Below are positions 27,301 to 64,000 of a stretch of DNA of 64,000 nucleotides, in pieces (positions within the stretch are counted from its first letter, which is position 1; each line of letters begins with the position of its first letter). The notes under the pieces are model-generated. The model made no database searches. It saw only the letters and a program-made list of their open reading frames with translations, and had not been told where the DNA came from. The position numbers were made by a program, and so were the translations under genes. Origin of the DNA: Albula goreensis (taxonomy: Eukaryota; Chordata; Actinopteri; Albuliformes; Albulidae); contig CM040744.1 of assembly GCA_022829145.1 (NCBI GenBank), positions 14,642,218 to 14,706,217 of the forward strand, in the 5' to 3' direction.

Positions 27301-28221
27301 CACAGCTCAACAGATAAATCCATATTAGGTAGACATAGATAGAAACTTAGCCTTCATGAAATGGAAAATGGACTGAAAGTTGCATGAGTCATGAAGCAGG
27401 GAAAAAATGACTGTTCTTCATATGACTTTAGGTTCCATGTCAGGCAATATTCCTTAGCAAATAAAATGGCTATGGGCAGGGTTGTTAAAACATTTATGTC
27501 TAGACAGATAATGCCCAGAGGTAGTATTTCACATTGTCATATTTTTCACCCTGTGACACAGTGTATGGCTGTTGTCAGACAATAACAGCAAAATTGTTGC
27601 AAATAGCAACATTTCTGGAGACAGTTCATTTTTAAAAGTCGAGATTCCAGCCTTACTCGAAGACTGTCTCCAGCTCAAGAATAACAAACTGCAGGAGTAT
27701 TTCCATGACTTAATCTGTTGTCAGAATCAATTTCATTTCTCACGTATGGTTTCTCATCTGCAAGTTAGTAGAAATTGTGTTACAGTCAAAACAACTGATG
27801 TGCTAAAGCACCTCTGGCACATCATCCCCATGGGATTTAAGGATGTAGATGTGGGAGGATAACCTTTTCAGATGATGGCATAACAGATGCAACAAGTACA
27901 TTTAAGGGCTCATATATAGTGTATCTTGGAAGTATGGAATTCTCCAGGACAAAAAAAAAACAGCTGTACTCAAAAGGAAATTCAGCTTTAATTTGTCAGC
28001 TTTGAAAAGCTCATTATTATAGTTATAGGTATTGAATATATTTTATGAAATACTTGCTGTTTCTATACTTCCTTTTAGTGCAATAAAAGGAAAAAATATG
28101 AAAAAATAGTTTTTCAGTGCTATTACATATGTTTGACCTTTAAAAGTATATTGATTTAAGTTTAATTAAAGAACTTACATATTGGTATTACTGTTCATGA
28201 GGTATATTTCAAATAAATCAA

Positions 28222-28224
<3 letters not shown>
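24331..28224. other. intergenic, no gene seen
   Basis: This stretch is AT-rich and mostly unique-looking. The only recognisable item is a probable SINE tail near 26640-26710 (ctctgtaaatcactttgcat, compared with the family's ctctgtaagtcgctttggat). Confidence 0.55.
26640..26710 (+). repeat. SINE 3' tail remnant
   Basis: The string ctctgtaaatcactttgcat, followed by agcagagtgttcagaatgc, resembles the common fish repeat ending that reads ctctgtaagtcgctttggat plus aaagcgtctgct. Only the tail is recognisable. Confidence 0.35.
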
Positions 28225-28264
<40 letters not shown>

Positions 28265-28266
28265 GA
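28225..28266. repeat. (AC)n microsatellite
   Basis: An uninterrupted run of about sixteen AC dinucleotides passes into a short (AT)n tail. It is a compound dinucleotide repeat of the kind used as a marker in fish. Confidence 0.95.
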
Positions 28267-28339
28267 CATATAACCAGTCAATATAAGGTTTTACACATTT
28301 ACTCTGCCATTTAGGCTCACTGGGGATCCATGTTTGGCT

Positions 28340-28810
28340 CATTCTTACAGGGAGGTGTCCGCTACAGCATGGGGAAGGCTTCCAGTGCACCAGGCAAACC
28401 TAATTAATGGAGAAAATCCCAAAGGCCCATGAGGAGGCATTTCAGCTGAGCTGAGCAGGTGCATTGCCTCAGAAGCATGTAGCTCATGTGAATGGACCAG
28501 CCCGCACCGGCGGGCCTGCTCTCAGGGTAAAAATAAGACAGCTGTATATACATTTTCCCTGGATGAAAAGTCGCTGGAGGAGGAAAATTCCACCACTCTG
28601 CAAAAAGGCTGTCTTTTCCCCTTTCTGTGAACAATGTCTTTTGGAGGCGGCTGTGAGCGGAATATTGTCAAAAAGCTTCCGCGGACCAAACGTCTGATGT
28701 GCCCTCTCACAATACGGACACCTGCTATGCCTTGTTTCATAATCCACTCCCGCTTTCAGAGTTAAATTCCTACAAAGCACATCAGTTTTGAAAAGGCGCT
28801 ACTTATGGCG
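28340..28810. promoter_or_regulatory. candidate conserved non-coding element
   Basis: A block of higher and more even complexity contains a SOX-type aacaatg core within gtgaacaatgtcttttgg, the string ggaatattgtcaaaaagctt, and scattered CpGs (caccggcggg, ttccgcggac). Short open frames exist on both strands, but none matches a known protein or has splice signals. The composition suggests a regulatory element. Confidence 0.3.
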
Positions 28811-31800
28811 GATGTGGTGCCCCTTTGGCCTCTGCACGCCATCCCCCGCAGTGACTCTCTGAACTCACACTGAAAAAAAAAAACACCATACCACTTCTGC
28901 ACTACCACTAGCAAACAAATCCTGTGGTGCCCACCATGGTCAAGAGCTCAAAATGGTGAGAGTGTAGGAACAAATCAGTTAGTACATGTCCATTGTGAGT
29001 GAAACATCTTTATAGTTATTTGCCTATTGTATATACAGACCTTGTGGAGAAATAAGAGAGTACATCACAGCTATGTTCAATAGCTACATTCATACAATGT
29101 CACTGTAATAAAAGTGAAAACAGATGTTTTGAACAATGTCCATGAAAATGAGCAAATGTTTAACCTTTCATCACCTCATCCTTACAGGCAGGCCCATGTA
29201 ACGGGCAAACCAACAGGGCACTGAGTGCTCTTTACTGCACTGCAGGATATTCATACTCTACAGTGTTTGTGGCCCATTGGGTTCCTGAAAAGACTGATAG
29301 ATGTCATTTCAACCCTGACTCCCTCAGGCAGAAAGCAAGGGATGTAGGAAGCATTTGAAAGGTGGGACGGGGGGCTGTGGGGGGGTCTCTTTGATGAAGT
29401 TTTTCTTCATGAGAAAAAATAAAATATTCAATCTGGATAGAAGTGGCAGCATGGGGGGCAAAAATACTTTTTCAGTGGTTCATATTCACTTGTGGAAAAT
29501 CTGTCTACTTGGCTACAAACTTTGACATTGTGGAGAAGTTGTAGAAGGAGTTTAACAGACAAGTGATCTCCACACAGCAGCTACCTGCAAACATCCCTGC
29601 CTGCCACTCAAGTAATTTCCTCAGCTCAACTAAAAGTAATCTCATTTCTCATATTTGAGAGCTAAACCACTTTGTTGCAATTCACGGCATGTTACAGAAG
29701 GTGACATCCTGTCGGTATTGTAGTTGTAAGTGCTTAACTTTTTTCTTCAGAACCAATAGCTTTCACTGCCAGAATGAATTCTCGTACAATGTTTCAGTGT
29801 TAGATCTGAACTGAGGTCTGTCTTTGTAAATGTCTGTGGATGTACTTTCCTGCTGTCTTTAACTATTTGCAGTTTCCCGCAGTTTTAAAAATGTACCTAA
29901 CTTCTGAGTGCTGATATATTCAGACTCAATTTTAAGTGATTCATTCAAAGTCCTACAGCTTTGTTTAAGTTCGGCTTAACATTTGGCACTAGTTCCGTGT
30001 CTTTATTCCCTTTGCAACCATCTCATCTCATTAGCTGAAAGATTGCAAAGTACAGCTAAAAACAGAAATCCTATTCAGAACCAAAAATTCCATTAATGTC
30101 TTTATCTGCTTTCATTTAAAAATGGCCATGGCTGATAGATTTCTAGAAAACATTCCAGGTCATTCCGATAATATTTATTGGTATAATAAGGAATTTATAT
30201 CCCCAAAAGTATAAGTCTGACAAAAAACCAATTGCTTTTCTTTTCCTCTATCTACAAAATAACTGGGCAGCCTCTTTTTTAATACAATAGGTTTCAGCCT
30301 ATGTATAATTCAAAGTACTATTTTTCCTTTAACAGTATGCAGTGTTGTACGACTTATCTAAAATTCCATTATATCTGTGACCACATGACAAAAATCAAAC
30401 AGAATGATATTTGTTAAACAGTGGCAAATTAACTGCTGACATTCCATTTTACAGATGAATTAGAGCAGCCAATTCTTCCTGAAGCTGGATGCTGAAACTA
30501 TGTCAAATAATGTATAACAACACAAAGTCTCCCACCTGCCATTCTCATCGATAACCAGAGAACAGGAGTCGTCTGTGTATATTACTATACAAATTGTGTA
30601 GGATTATCAAAATGTGAAGACATTATCCAATTCAATATTGTCCAAGTGGATCAAGATCAATGTTGCCAACATGATGCTTGGGCATGATGTAAATGAAAAT
30701 GGAAACAAAGATAGGAAGAACATAAAACAGATTAGGTTTTTATGTCTTAACCCTCTACTCTTTCATTAAGTGGAAGGTTCAAAATTCACATATTCACATA
30801 TTATATTCTACTGAAAGTTTAGACTCAAACCCACTGCATGTACTAGCTAAAGTACCTGCATGCATTTATTTAATCTATCACCTACTTCTGTTCCCATTTC
30901 CATCCCAATTTCCATGTCAAAATTAGCAGTGCAAGGCTATGTAAGATTCCAAGAGAGTCTCATAAGGACATTGTTAAAAGTGTTGGATCAATATACTGTA
31001 AATAATTTACAATTATTCAAGATAGTGTTATGCACCTGTACAGGCTGAGTTTCTTTCTGTTTAATTGTATCTGAATCATATCCATTGATTTATGGCAATC
31101 ATCTGTCAATCAGTTTTTTTTTCTTTTACATTTTTTTAGATTGTTCACTAGTTACCTACATTCAGGGTCACCTGTGTCCAAACTAACTCAAACAGTTTCT
31201 ACCGCAGAGCAATAACTCATTTAACATTATTACTTGTATGATTAGGTTTTTATAACCCAACATAAACATGTAATCATAGCAAACAGTCATAAAGCCTTGA
31301 ACTTCTGCCGTGCTTACCTTTCTGATTGCATTTTGGAGCCATAGGCCTTCATGGTTTAGGCAAACCTGTAAATCTTGAGGCTTTTAATAGCTTCAAGACC
31401 ACATCAGAACAGTGGTTACAAATCAAGGACTACCAATAGGAATAGACGGGCACTTTACATGATAGTTGCTCCTTAACTAGTCTCGTGAGATTCACAAAGC
31501 TGATGTTTATGGTAGGGCTGCCATTCACAAATCACTGGTAACCACAGTAAATGTGTAAGAATATATAACATGGTTTATGAAACTGTGACATGGTGTTCTG
31601 AACTGTATAGAAAAGTAATATTTTCTTATTTGTAATATTAACAACTTTTCATACATTTAGACAGGATGTATGTTTGGAGAAAACAAAAAGAAGACTCATA
31701 TTTCATGAACACCAAGATGAAGTCAAACACCTTTCATGGTCCCCCAATCACCAGTGCCCAACACTGTTGAATATAAATGGGAAATTGTAGCACATAGTGT

Positions 31801-33869
31801 GCAGAGTTGACCTAAAGAATAATCAAACACCACAATAATAACATTGCAACTATATTACCAGCATTCAAAGAGGCATTGAAGCCATTCTGAAGACCAAAAA
31901 TGCCCCATAAGCTTCAGTGACTATTCATATATCGTTTGGAGTTACCATTACTTTCGCTACCTCCAGTATCTTCATACTAACGTAAGACTATAGGGAAACC
32001 CTTTTAGCACAAATTTCTTACTGGGACCATTGAAAATCAATGATCCCAAAATGTTCTTGGCAGTACAAATGTTCTAAGAAGTGAGGCCCTGATCTCATTT
32101 GCACATATACGACTTTACTTAGAAATTCAGTCCTTGGATGCCCCCAGAAAGACAACACATTGCTCCCTTGGCTAAACATTTGAAAAAAGCTGGCAATCTT
32201 TTAATGAGTAGTCCTTTTGGAAATCACTTTCAGAGACCCCAGCTATCCCTCCAAACACACAATTAGCTGCTGTGCTATTTTGATTTAGTGAACTTTTCCG
32301 TGTGATAGAACATCTCCGGAGTCTATGAGACATCTGCTGGTTACAATGATTGAATCGTTTTTGACAGGCTGTGCAAGAACCGCAGAAACTTGTTTGTTCC
32401 AAACCACTAAACCAACAAACTAAAACATGGAAATTAACATCCGAGTTTTATGCACAAAGGCACAAGCATAATAAAATTAGCCTGAACAATTAACCATAGT
32501 CATGTATTTGCATTATGCAAAAGCCAGGAAAGAAAGAATCCTTAGAGAAAACAAGAGACAGCATGATACAAACTCCTTCAAAAATTGCAAAACAGGGCCT
32601 GTATTAATTAAGAATTTTAGAGTAGGACAACTGATCTAGGACTATGTGTTTCCATTCCATGTCCTAGCCTTATCCATTATGAGCTATATTTAAATAATTA
32701 ACTGATGTTGTCACTGTTGCCTCAAAGAGATGCTTTATGAAAATAGATGCTTTATGAATACAGATTACAAACCAGACAAACGTCTGCACTTGTCTTATCT
32801 TCTCAGAGCCCATATTGCAACAAAGCAAAATCTGATATGGATGATTTTATACCACTACAAACCAATAACATACCACTACAGCCAATCAAATGAACAGTAC
32901 AGTTGAGCAGCCTCATGACAGCTTACAGATAAGCACATTGAGTTGATATCTCTTTTTTCCCTCACAGCATCAGCTAAGCTAACCCAGCTACAATGTACAG
33001 CTCCAGAGGACTCAACTATGGAATAGGCCCTTGTATTCAGATTCACCATTCTGATTTGCAGGCTTCTTTGCAATGCAATTGATTAGCAATCACCAGTCAC
33101 ATTTGGATCCTGTTGATCAACATGTTGTACATACAGGTACATACAGATGGCATGAAATAGTTAAATCAAAGATAAATGGAGCTACATTGCAATTTTGCTT
33201 ATGCTAGGCCTCTATAATAGTTGTAGGCAAATACATTTTGAAGCCTTTACTATGTTAATGTGCCGGGCAAGGTATGCTGCTATAACAGTATTACATATTG
33301 TCTATGCAATATGCATTCAGTGCAATAACAGCAGAGCTGTTTGCAGGTTTCCGGCATGTATTTGTGTGGTGGTGGCAGGCTGTCAACAAAAATGAGCAGA
33401 CGGCTCAGCAGCGATGCCAGCTGCAACCAGACGTTAAATGCTTCTACAATATGACTAAAAATGGATTTATATCCTCAGTAACATTCATGATTCCTGCAGC
33501 AGTTCTGGGAGACATGTCCGCCTCTGTAAACACCATCGGTCTCTTTGCTTCACAGTGGATCTGCGAAGGCACTGTAGACATGAATGCAAATGTCTTGTGA
33601 AAAGAGATCAAAACAATGTAATAAAGTCTTACACAAACAGACACACACATACACAGACCCATATATTTGAAAAACAAGAGGAAAATTTAAGTCACACTTC
33701 ACAGATTTCATTAAATCTTGTATTGAGTTAATGAAAATTGCAGAATCGTTCATACACTTGTCAAACAAAAGTGTTTTGTCAGGGGGCTGTAATGAAAGCC
33801 ATTGCAATCATTTAGATGTTCCAAAGGGGCACTGATATTGCTAATAACATCCAAAGAGCAAGCTCTGCA
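28811..33869. other. intergenic, no gene seen
   Basis: Apart from a G-rich patch at about 29360-29390, this is AT-rich sequence with no recognised exon, RNA gene or repeat family. Confidence 0.55.
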
Positions 33870-34495
33870 TTTCTGTGTCTCTGTTTCTGTGTCCCTGCAT
33901 CTCTGTGTCTCTGTTTCTGTGTCTCTGCATCTCTGTGTCTCTGTTTCTGTGTTTCTGCATCTCTGTTTCTGTGTTTCTGCATCTCTGCGTTTCTGTGTCT
34001 CTGTTTCTATGTTTCTGCATCTCTGTGTTTCTGTGTCTCTGTTTCTGTGTCCCTGCGTCTCTGTGTCTCTGAGTCTCTGTGTCTCTGTTTCTGTGTCCCT
34101 GCATCTCTGTGTCTGTGCTTCTCTGTGTTTCTGAGTTTCTGCAGTTTCTGTGTCTCTGTTTCTGTGTTTCTGCATCTCTGCGTTTCTGTGTCTCTGTTTC
34201 TGTGTTTCTGCGTCTCTGTGTCTCTGTTTCTGTGTCCCTGCGTCTCTGTATTTCTGTGTCTCTGTTTCTGTGACCCTGCGTCTCTGTGTTTCGGTGTCTC
34301 TGTTTCTGTGTTTCTGCGTCTCTGTATTTCTGTGTCTCTGTTTCTGTGACCCTGCGTCTCTGTGTTTCGGTGTCTCTGTTTCTGTGTTTCTGCGTCTCTG
34401 TATTTCTGTGTCTCTGTTTCTGTGTCCCTGCGTCACTGTGTCTCTGCGTCTCTGTGTTTCTGTCTCCGTGTCTCTGTGTTTCCTACTTTCCATTC
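33870..34495. repeat. octamer-based minisatellite with 76-bp higher-order unit
   Basis: About 620 bases are built from variants of an 8-mer (such as tctgtgtc, tctgtttc, tgcatctc) with occasional 6-mer steps, giving local units of 22, 30 and 38 bases. Two adjacent 76-bp units (34249-34324 and 34325-34400) look identical base for base, and a third begins at 34401. Because the units are free of stops, long frames stay open on both strands (Arg-Asp-Thr-Glu-rich on minus, Cys-Val-Ser-rich on plus). These are not genes. Confidence 0.95.
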
Positions 34496-36362
34496 TGAGC
34501 GCAGATGGGACAATCACCAGAAAAACACTATTTATTGTTTGGTACTCAGGAAATGTGTTGCAGACTTCCTTTCCTGTGAATATTAGTCATCTGTGTACCA
34601 ATTGTTGAATGTTAAACATTTTTTGCACCTATTATTCTGACACAATGCATTATTTTCACATTTTTTTCAATTACCAGTTCACGATACATAATGCCAATGG
34701 AATGATAGATTGTGATATAAGCATAGCAAGTTTCAAATTTCAAATTCCTTCCATGGCAAAAGGAAGCCAAGGAATTCAAATGCTAGGCTGAATTGCTTTC
34801 ATTTGATGGAGGCAACCACTGATATCAATTTTACATTTCCTGGCCTTGAGAACTGCAGTATATGTGTTAAACATATTGAGGCCTCTCCAAATCAAGCCAA
34901 CTATAAGCGATGAGACAGTCAGCACAGAAAACCTGCCTTGTGTGCCCTGAAAGTCAGTTGTGAATGGATGCAGGCCAGAGCAGTCTCCCTCGACTCTACA
35001 TGCAGAATCTTGGCCAGCTGTCTCAAAGACCCCTCAACTGCTGAGCCAATGAGAGAGTGGAGTGAGACTCAGAGTGAGGTAAACACTGGCAAAAAGAGGT
35101 ACAGGGAGAGCTGTCACCACTCATTACCTGAAAATGAAGGGAAGCAAATGAAAAATATTGAGAAGTTCCTTCTCAGCAGATTAGTGTGGCTGGTGCACTG
35201 ATTTTCAAATGCAAACACAAGCTGATGGTTTGGATCTTGCTTTCGGTTATACCATTGTTTTGTAAATTAAGCTGTTTTTGTTTTTTTTAAAATCAGCCAG
35301 TTAATCTGCTGCCTTCTGATAAGTCAGAAACGCACAAAGGTGTAGTGGTTTTTTTGTGCAGTCGGGCAAAGTTTTCTATTTATTCTGGATTGTGTAGATG
35401 AGAGCCAACAAAATGAAAAAGCTGCTTCACTGCTCTCTGGAGTGTTTATTTTGCTCTCCTGTGCAGACTGGAAAGCGCTTTCAGGAAAAGGCCCTCAGTC
35501 CAGTGTGCCCTGGGTACTCGTGCTATAAGGAAAGTTAATTCGTCCGCAAGAATTGCCTGTCCTGGCTAGTCCAGGTTCTTCGGCTTGATGAGTGGGAGCC
35601 TTCAGGATTGCATTTTATTTCTCCAACACACACACACGCACACACACCACTGGTTTATAAAAATGACTATGTTTTTGATGTATATAGAAATTATGGCTTT
35701 TTGACCCGTGCTGTAATTTTGCTGTGAGCTCTGGGAATCTGTGGGGATAAAGCGTTTTTCCCTCAGATCCTTTTAAGTGGTGCAGATTCTGTATTCTTAG
35801 CCCATTTGCCCCACCAAACCTAATGTGATACAACATGAGAAAATTAAACTCTAATAATAGGGAGCACCTGGCCCTTTTCATTCAATCATACATGACTAAT
35901 TTCCATGGGTTCTCAAAGAATTCTTTGGGGAAAAAAATCCTGGATACTTAGGGCTCGCTATCACTGGTACACTGTGATAATGGCAAGGCTGCTAACAAAG
36001 GCCCTGCTAAGGCAACAGAGGAATAGCAGAGAGTGCATTGGCACCTGACAATTTCCAGCTGACATCTCTGGCTCAGAGACAAGGATTAATGTCCAATTTA
36101 TCTATTTCTTCTGAGGCTTACTGCTATCTAAACAGGGAGAAACTTCAAAGTGCAAGACAAACAGGGCAGAATATATGTTTATACTTCGACAGAATCGGCT
36201 TAGGTTAGCCCCGCTTAAACGGCTGGAATACAAAAAGGAAAGATGTTTTTGATCTCTGGGAAAATGAATCTATTCCAAGTGCCGCTTGAATAGATCAACC
36301 TCACCACTGCCCCCTTGTGTTTGACTCCAGTATGGCAACTGTAAAATTATTTCCAAGGCTGA
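34496..36362. other. intergenic, no gene seen
   Basis: No coding exon was recognised. The part from about 35400 to 36330 is less AT-biased than its surroundings and may include regulatory sequence, but no specific motif cluster was identified. Confidence 0.5.
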
Positions 36363-37512
36363 GGGCCAGATTTACCAAAGGATTGTGACTGCTTTCAGGC
36401 GTGAAAGCTGCCACTAAAGCATACTGGTATGTACCTGCAAATTACAACAGTTGCAATAAGTGAAAATCTCTATTAGGATGGAATTTGCGGCGACCACATC
36501 ACTTTGCGATTTACCTCTAGATACATAGTAAAATTAGTTCATGCATATGTATACCTGGGGTGAAGGATGAAACAGGGTGGAGATTTTGCTAATGAGGCCA
36601 GTTAACTATTCCATATTTACTAAACCTTGCAGTAATTGCAACTCCCCTCTTTAAGTGGGAATTTTTATGACTTGAAAACAGGTGAAAATTTTCCGCTGAT
36701 ACAGACAATATCTCTCACTCAATAGAAGGCATGTTGATAAGTTGATCTCTCTCACGCATATAGCAGAATAAGAACAGAGATGGTCTTCCCTCCAAGAATT
36801 ACGCACTTTCAGTTAACCGAATAGCAAATAGTACATGAGATAGGTTACATAGTCGCAGGATAATTGCACTAATGGAGGAAATATTAAATTCTCCATGGGC
36901 TGTGGTGAAACTACTGTTAACTGTGTATGTCCACACATCCAGATCTTTTACAGTTGCTTGGTTCCATCACACAAAGTACAGCGGTCACGTCACAGCACGC
37001 GTCACAGCAGCTTTATTTTCAGGAGTAGCACTATCTACAGAAAATGAGGGTGTGGAAGTGGAATGTGTTAGCTTGTTGTAATAACCTTGTTCCAATCGGT
37101 GTTAATATTCTTTCCGTTTTTGGACCACCAGCTGTATCAGCTTATCTGTATCTCCACTCGGTTGGTGTTGAATTCCTATGCTGTAATACAGTAGTGGAAG
37201 CTGTGCCTTGTTGGCCATTATAACTATTACCTGATCAGTAAATTTGTTTATTTTTTCAGATTCCCTGTCTACTTGCACCTAGCTGTACCGTATCCGTTCC
37301 GCAGCGAATGTGTAAGCATGCCATATCTGACCTTTTTCATGGGTGTCTCCTACCATGAAATTGCATGAAATGAGGGCACTTTATTTTTCCAATTACATAA
37401 TTAGAGCTAGTGCCAGTAAATTGGTAATTAGTATTTCAGTATTTGTGACCACAAATAAGTCGCAATATAGTGAATATTCTTGTGCTGCGAGTATTCCTTA
37501 GTAAATCTGGCA
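36363..37512. mobile_element. DNA transposon remnant with terminal inverted repeats
   Basis: The left end gggccagatttaccaaagga and the reverse complement of the right end (tgccagatttactaaggaat) share a GCCAGATTTAC core plus further matches, about 1150 bases apart. Terminal inverted repeats at this spacing indicate a non-autonomous cut-and-paste element. Ends of the form GGGCCAGATTTACTAAAG occur in fish repeats; the superfamily (hAT or PIF/Harbinger) cannot be settled here. CTGA occurs just outside both ends and might be part of a target duplication. A 69-codon open frame inside (36872-37081) does not resemble a transposase. Confidence 0.65.
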
Positions 37513-38610
37513 CTGAAATCTTTGCCTAATCAGCCCTGTTCAGCTACGGTTTCCAGTTTAAAATGAACATAAATTAAGATGATCCAGCAAAATTACACTT
37601 TTCCTTTATATTAAAGTTTATATCAATGTATAATTCCCTGTATGGATAGCATCAAACACTGAAGTGTGGGACTCCTAACTTCTGGATTCATTATAAGTGA
37701 ATAGCATTTCTACAACAGTCAAATATATTATACATTTACACATTTACATTTACACTGTATTACATTTTTCAATCAAACATGGAAAAACAAAACACAAATA
37801 GATGATGTGTAATCAAAATCAGTGAAGTTTATTTGCCTTGGGCTATGAGTTACAACCACAAAGACAATGTGCAAAGAAAGCAAAGATTAAGTTACACTTT
37901 GGGAGGGGTTGGGGAGAGATGAAGGACTAGCACTGATATCACATCAAGAATGATATGTCAGAGGAGGAGGGGATGTCATTTGGGCTGCAGGTTAAACGGC
38001 ATGTGCCACAGAGAAGTACACTCAGAAAACACTTGGGGACAAAATAAGAGTTCACTGCTGTGTGTATTAAGAATGTCTTTTCCGAGACAGATTAAATGAA
38101 AGCTTATTACTTATATCAAGGAGCATATAAAGCAAATACAGGACGACAAAGGCAAATAATGTATTGTCTTCAAACATTCGACAAAATTTTATCATTAAAC
38201 AAGAGTATAAAAATATCCATAGCTGCAAGGCTGACTGTTAATACATTGAGAAAACACGGAGAACCGCCACTTCAAGGGAACAAAACGGGCAAAAAAGATC
38301 TGTTACGCGTTATTTAAGAGAAGATGCGACTCGCCAGGACCTGGAGAGTTTTCGTCTCCGTGTTTTGAAGTTTGCAGTCTGTGGGAGGGCTTGCCCGCAC
38401 TAGACATAGACAAGGACGAGGCCCTCTCCAGCCTCTCAAGAGGCTGACAGTCACAGAACGGCAAAAAGGCATGGACGAGCCCCTGTACAGCCATGCATGA
38501 CTTCACTTCAATGGTTTATGGTGGGCTAGGTAAACCTTGGCAAAGGTACAGGTTATTATCAGATTGCATGAACCTTCTCTAAAGAGCTAGGATATATAAA
38601 CACTTTTAAA
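37513..38610. other. intergenic or distal smarca2 3' flank
   Basis: This stretch lies between the transposon and the probable smarca2 poly(A) site. A second minus-strand AATAAA at 37828-37833 could end a longer 3' UTR. A GC-richer part near 38300-38520 could belong to such an extension. No gene was recognised. Confidence 0.4.
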
Positions 38611-39038
38611 AACTTTATATATAATACTTTTATTGAATAACCAGTTGCTATGTAGCATTTTGTAACTTTTTTTTTAAAATCCAAGATATTTTATATCAAC
38701 CTTTTGTTTGCATAAAAGTTCTATTTACAAGCATACAGTGTAAACCTTCCAGACTTGTTTAGAGATGACCCACCCACATCATGTGCCCAGTTAGCAATGC
38801 GCTAAACAGGCCCAAGATTATCTTTTCTCTGTTACACTGGATCGTACTGTATAGTTAAGAAAAACGTTGATTTGTCTGGAGTTTGTCTCATGTGATGTGT
38901 TCTAAAAAGATGTAGCTGAAAGGGAGATGGATAAGGGTAAAAAGTGTGGTTTTGTCAAAAAATAACAAAATAAAAATCAATCCACCAATGAAAAAAAAAG
39001 AAAAAAGAGAAAGTGTCACGCATCAGCTCTTGTCTTCC
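38611..39038 (-). other. smarca2: smarca2 3' UTR (probable)
   Basis: This stretch runs from the base after the smarca2 stop codon to just past a minus-strand AATAAA (plus-strand tttatt, 38629-38634). It is T- and A-rich with several poly(A/T) tracts. The cleavage position is inferred as about 15-20 bases after the signal. Confidence 0.6.
38629..38634 (-). promoter_or_regulatory. poly(A) signal AATAAA for smarca2
   Basis: This is a canonical AATAAA hexamer on the minus strand, about 400 bases after the stop codon. A second copy at 37828-37833 might serve a longer transcript. Confidence 0.55.

Positions 39039-64000
<24,962 letters not shown>

Noticed and set aside
33750-34517. 255-codon minus-strand open frame rich in Arg, Asp, Thr, Glu and Gln, with several open frames on plus
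   Set aside because: It is generated by the octamer minisatellite, whose units lack stop codons in most frames. There is no start context, no splice sites and no non-repeat coding sequence.

Overview
The window is nuclear DNA from a ray-finned fish. It holds parts of two vertebrate genes, both read from the minus strand with GT-AG introns, in AT-rich, repeat-poor non-coding DNA. The encoded proteins are close to mammalian ADAMTS3 and SMARCA2. Fish-type tRNA-derived SINEs, an L1-like LINE remnant and the mixture of both genes on one chromosome suggest a teleost, perhaps an early-branching one; the species cannot be fixed from this sequence.

Region 1 (1-12851) is the 5' end of adamts3, a secreted procollagen N-proteinase that also matures VEGF-C in mammals. 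Exon 1 (signal peptide), a 22-base exon 2 and exon 3 (most of the prodomain) are present. Positions 1-10868 are the long intron 3, with only a decayed SINE and an unassigned ORF cluster visible. Region 2 (12852-38610) is intergenic, about 26 kb. It holds the adamts3 upstream flank with a perfect CRE, two stretches that look like conserved non-coding elements (about 23700-24330 and 28340-28810), microsatellites, an octamer-based minisatellite with a perfect 76-bp higher-order unit (33870-34495), and a TIR-bounded DNA transposon (about 36363-37512).

Region 3 (38611-64000) is the 3' half of smarca2, encoding the BRM ATPase of BAF/SWI-SNF remodelling complexes. Twenty-two coding exons were placed by their splice sites. 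They give about 934 contiguous residues: acidic linker, complete helicase-ATPase (both RecA lobes), SnAC region, AT-hook, bromodomain and acidic C-terminus. Residue n here corresponds to about human residue n+634. A CpG-enriched patch lies in the intron just before the AT-hook exon, where mammals start short SMARCA2 transcripts. Two introns flanking the Walker A exon carry a diverged, same-orientation copy of one roughly 300-bp sequence; this is the most unexpected structure found.

The two genes are neighbours but not functionally coupled: one protein is secreted and the other is nuclear. No wholly new multi-gene system was seen. The most useful leads are the paired intronic element in smarca2, the candidate internal promoter or exon, and the candidate enhancers between the genes.
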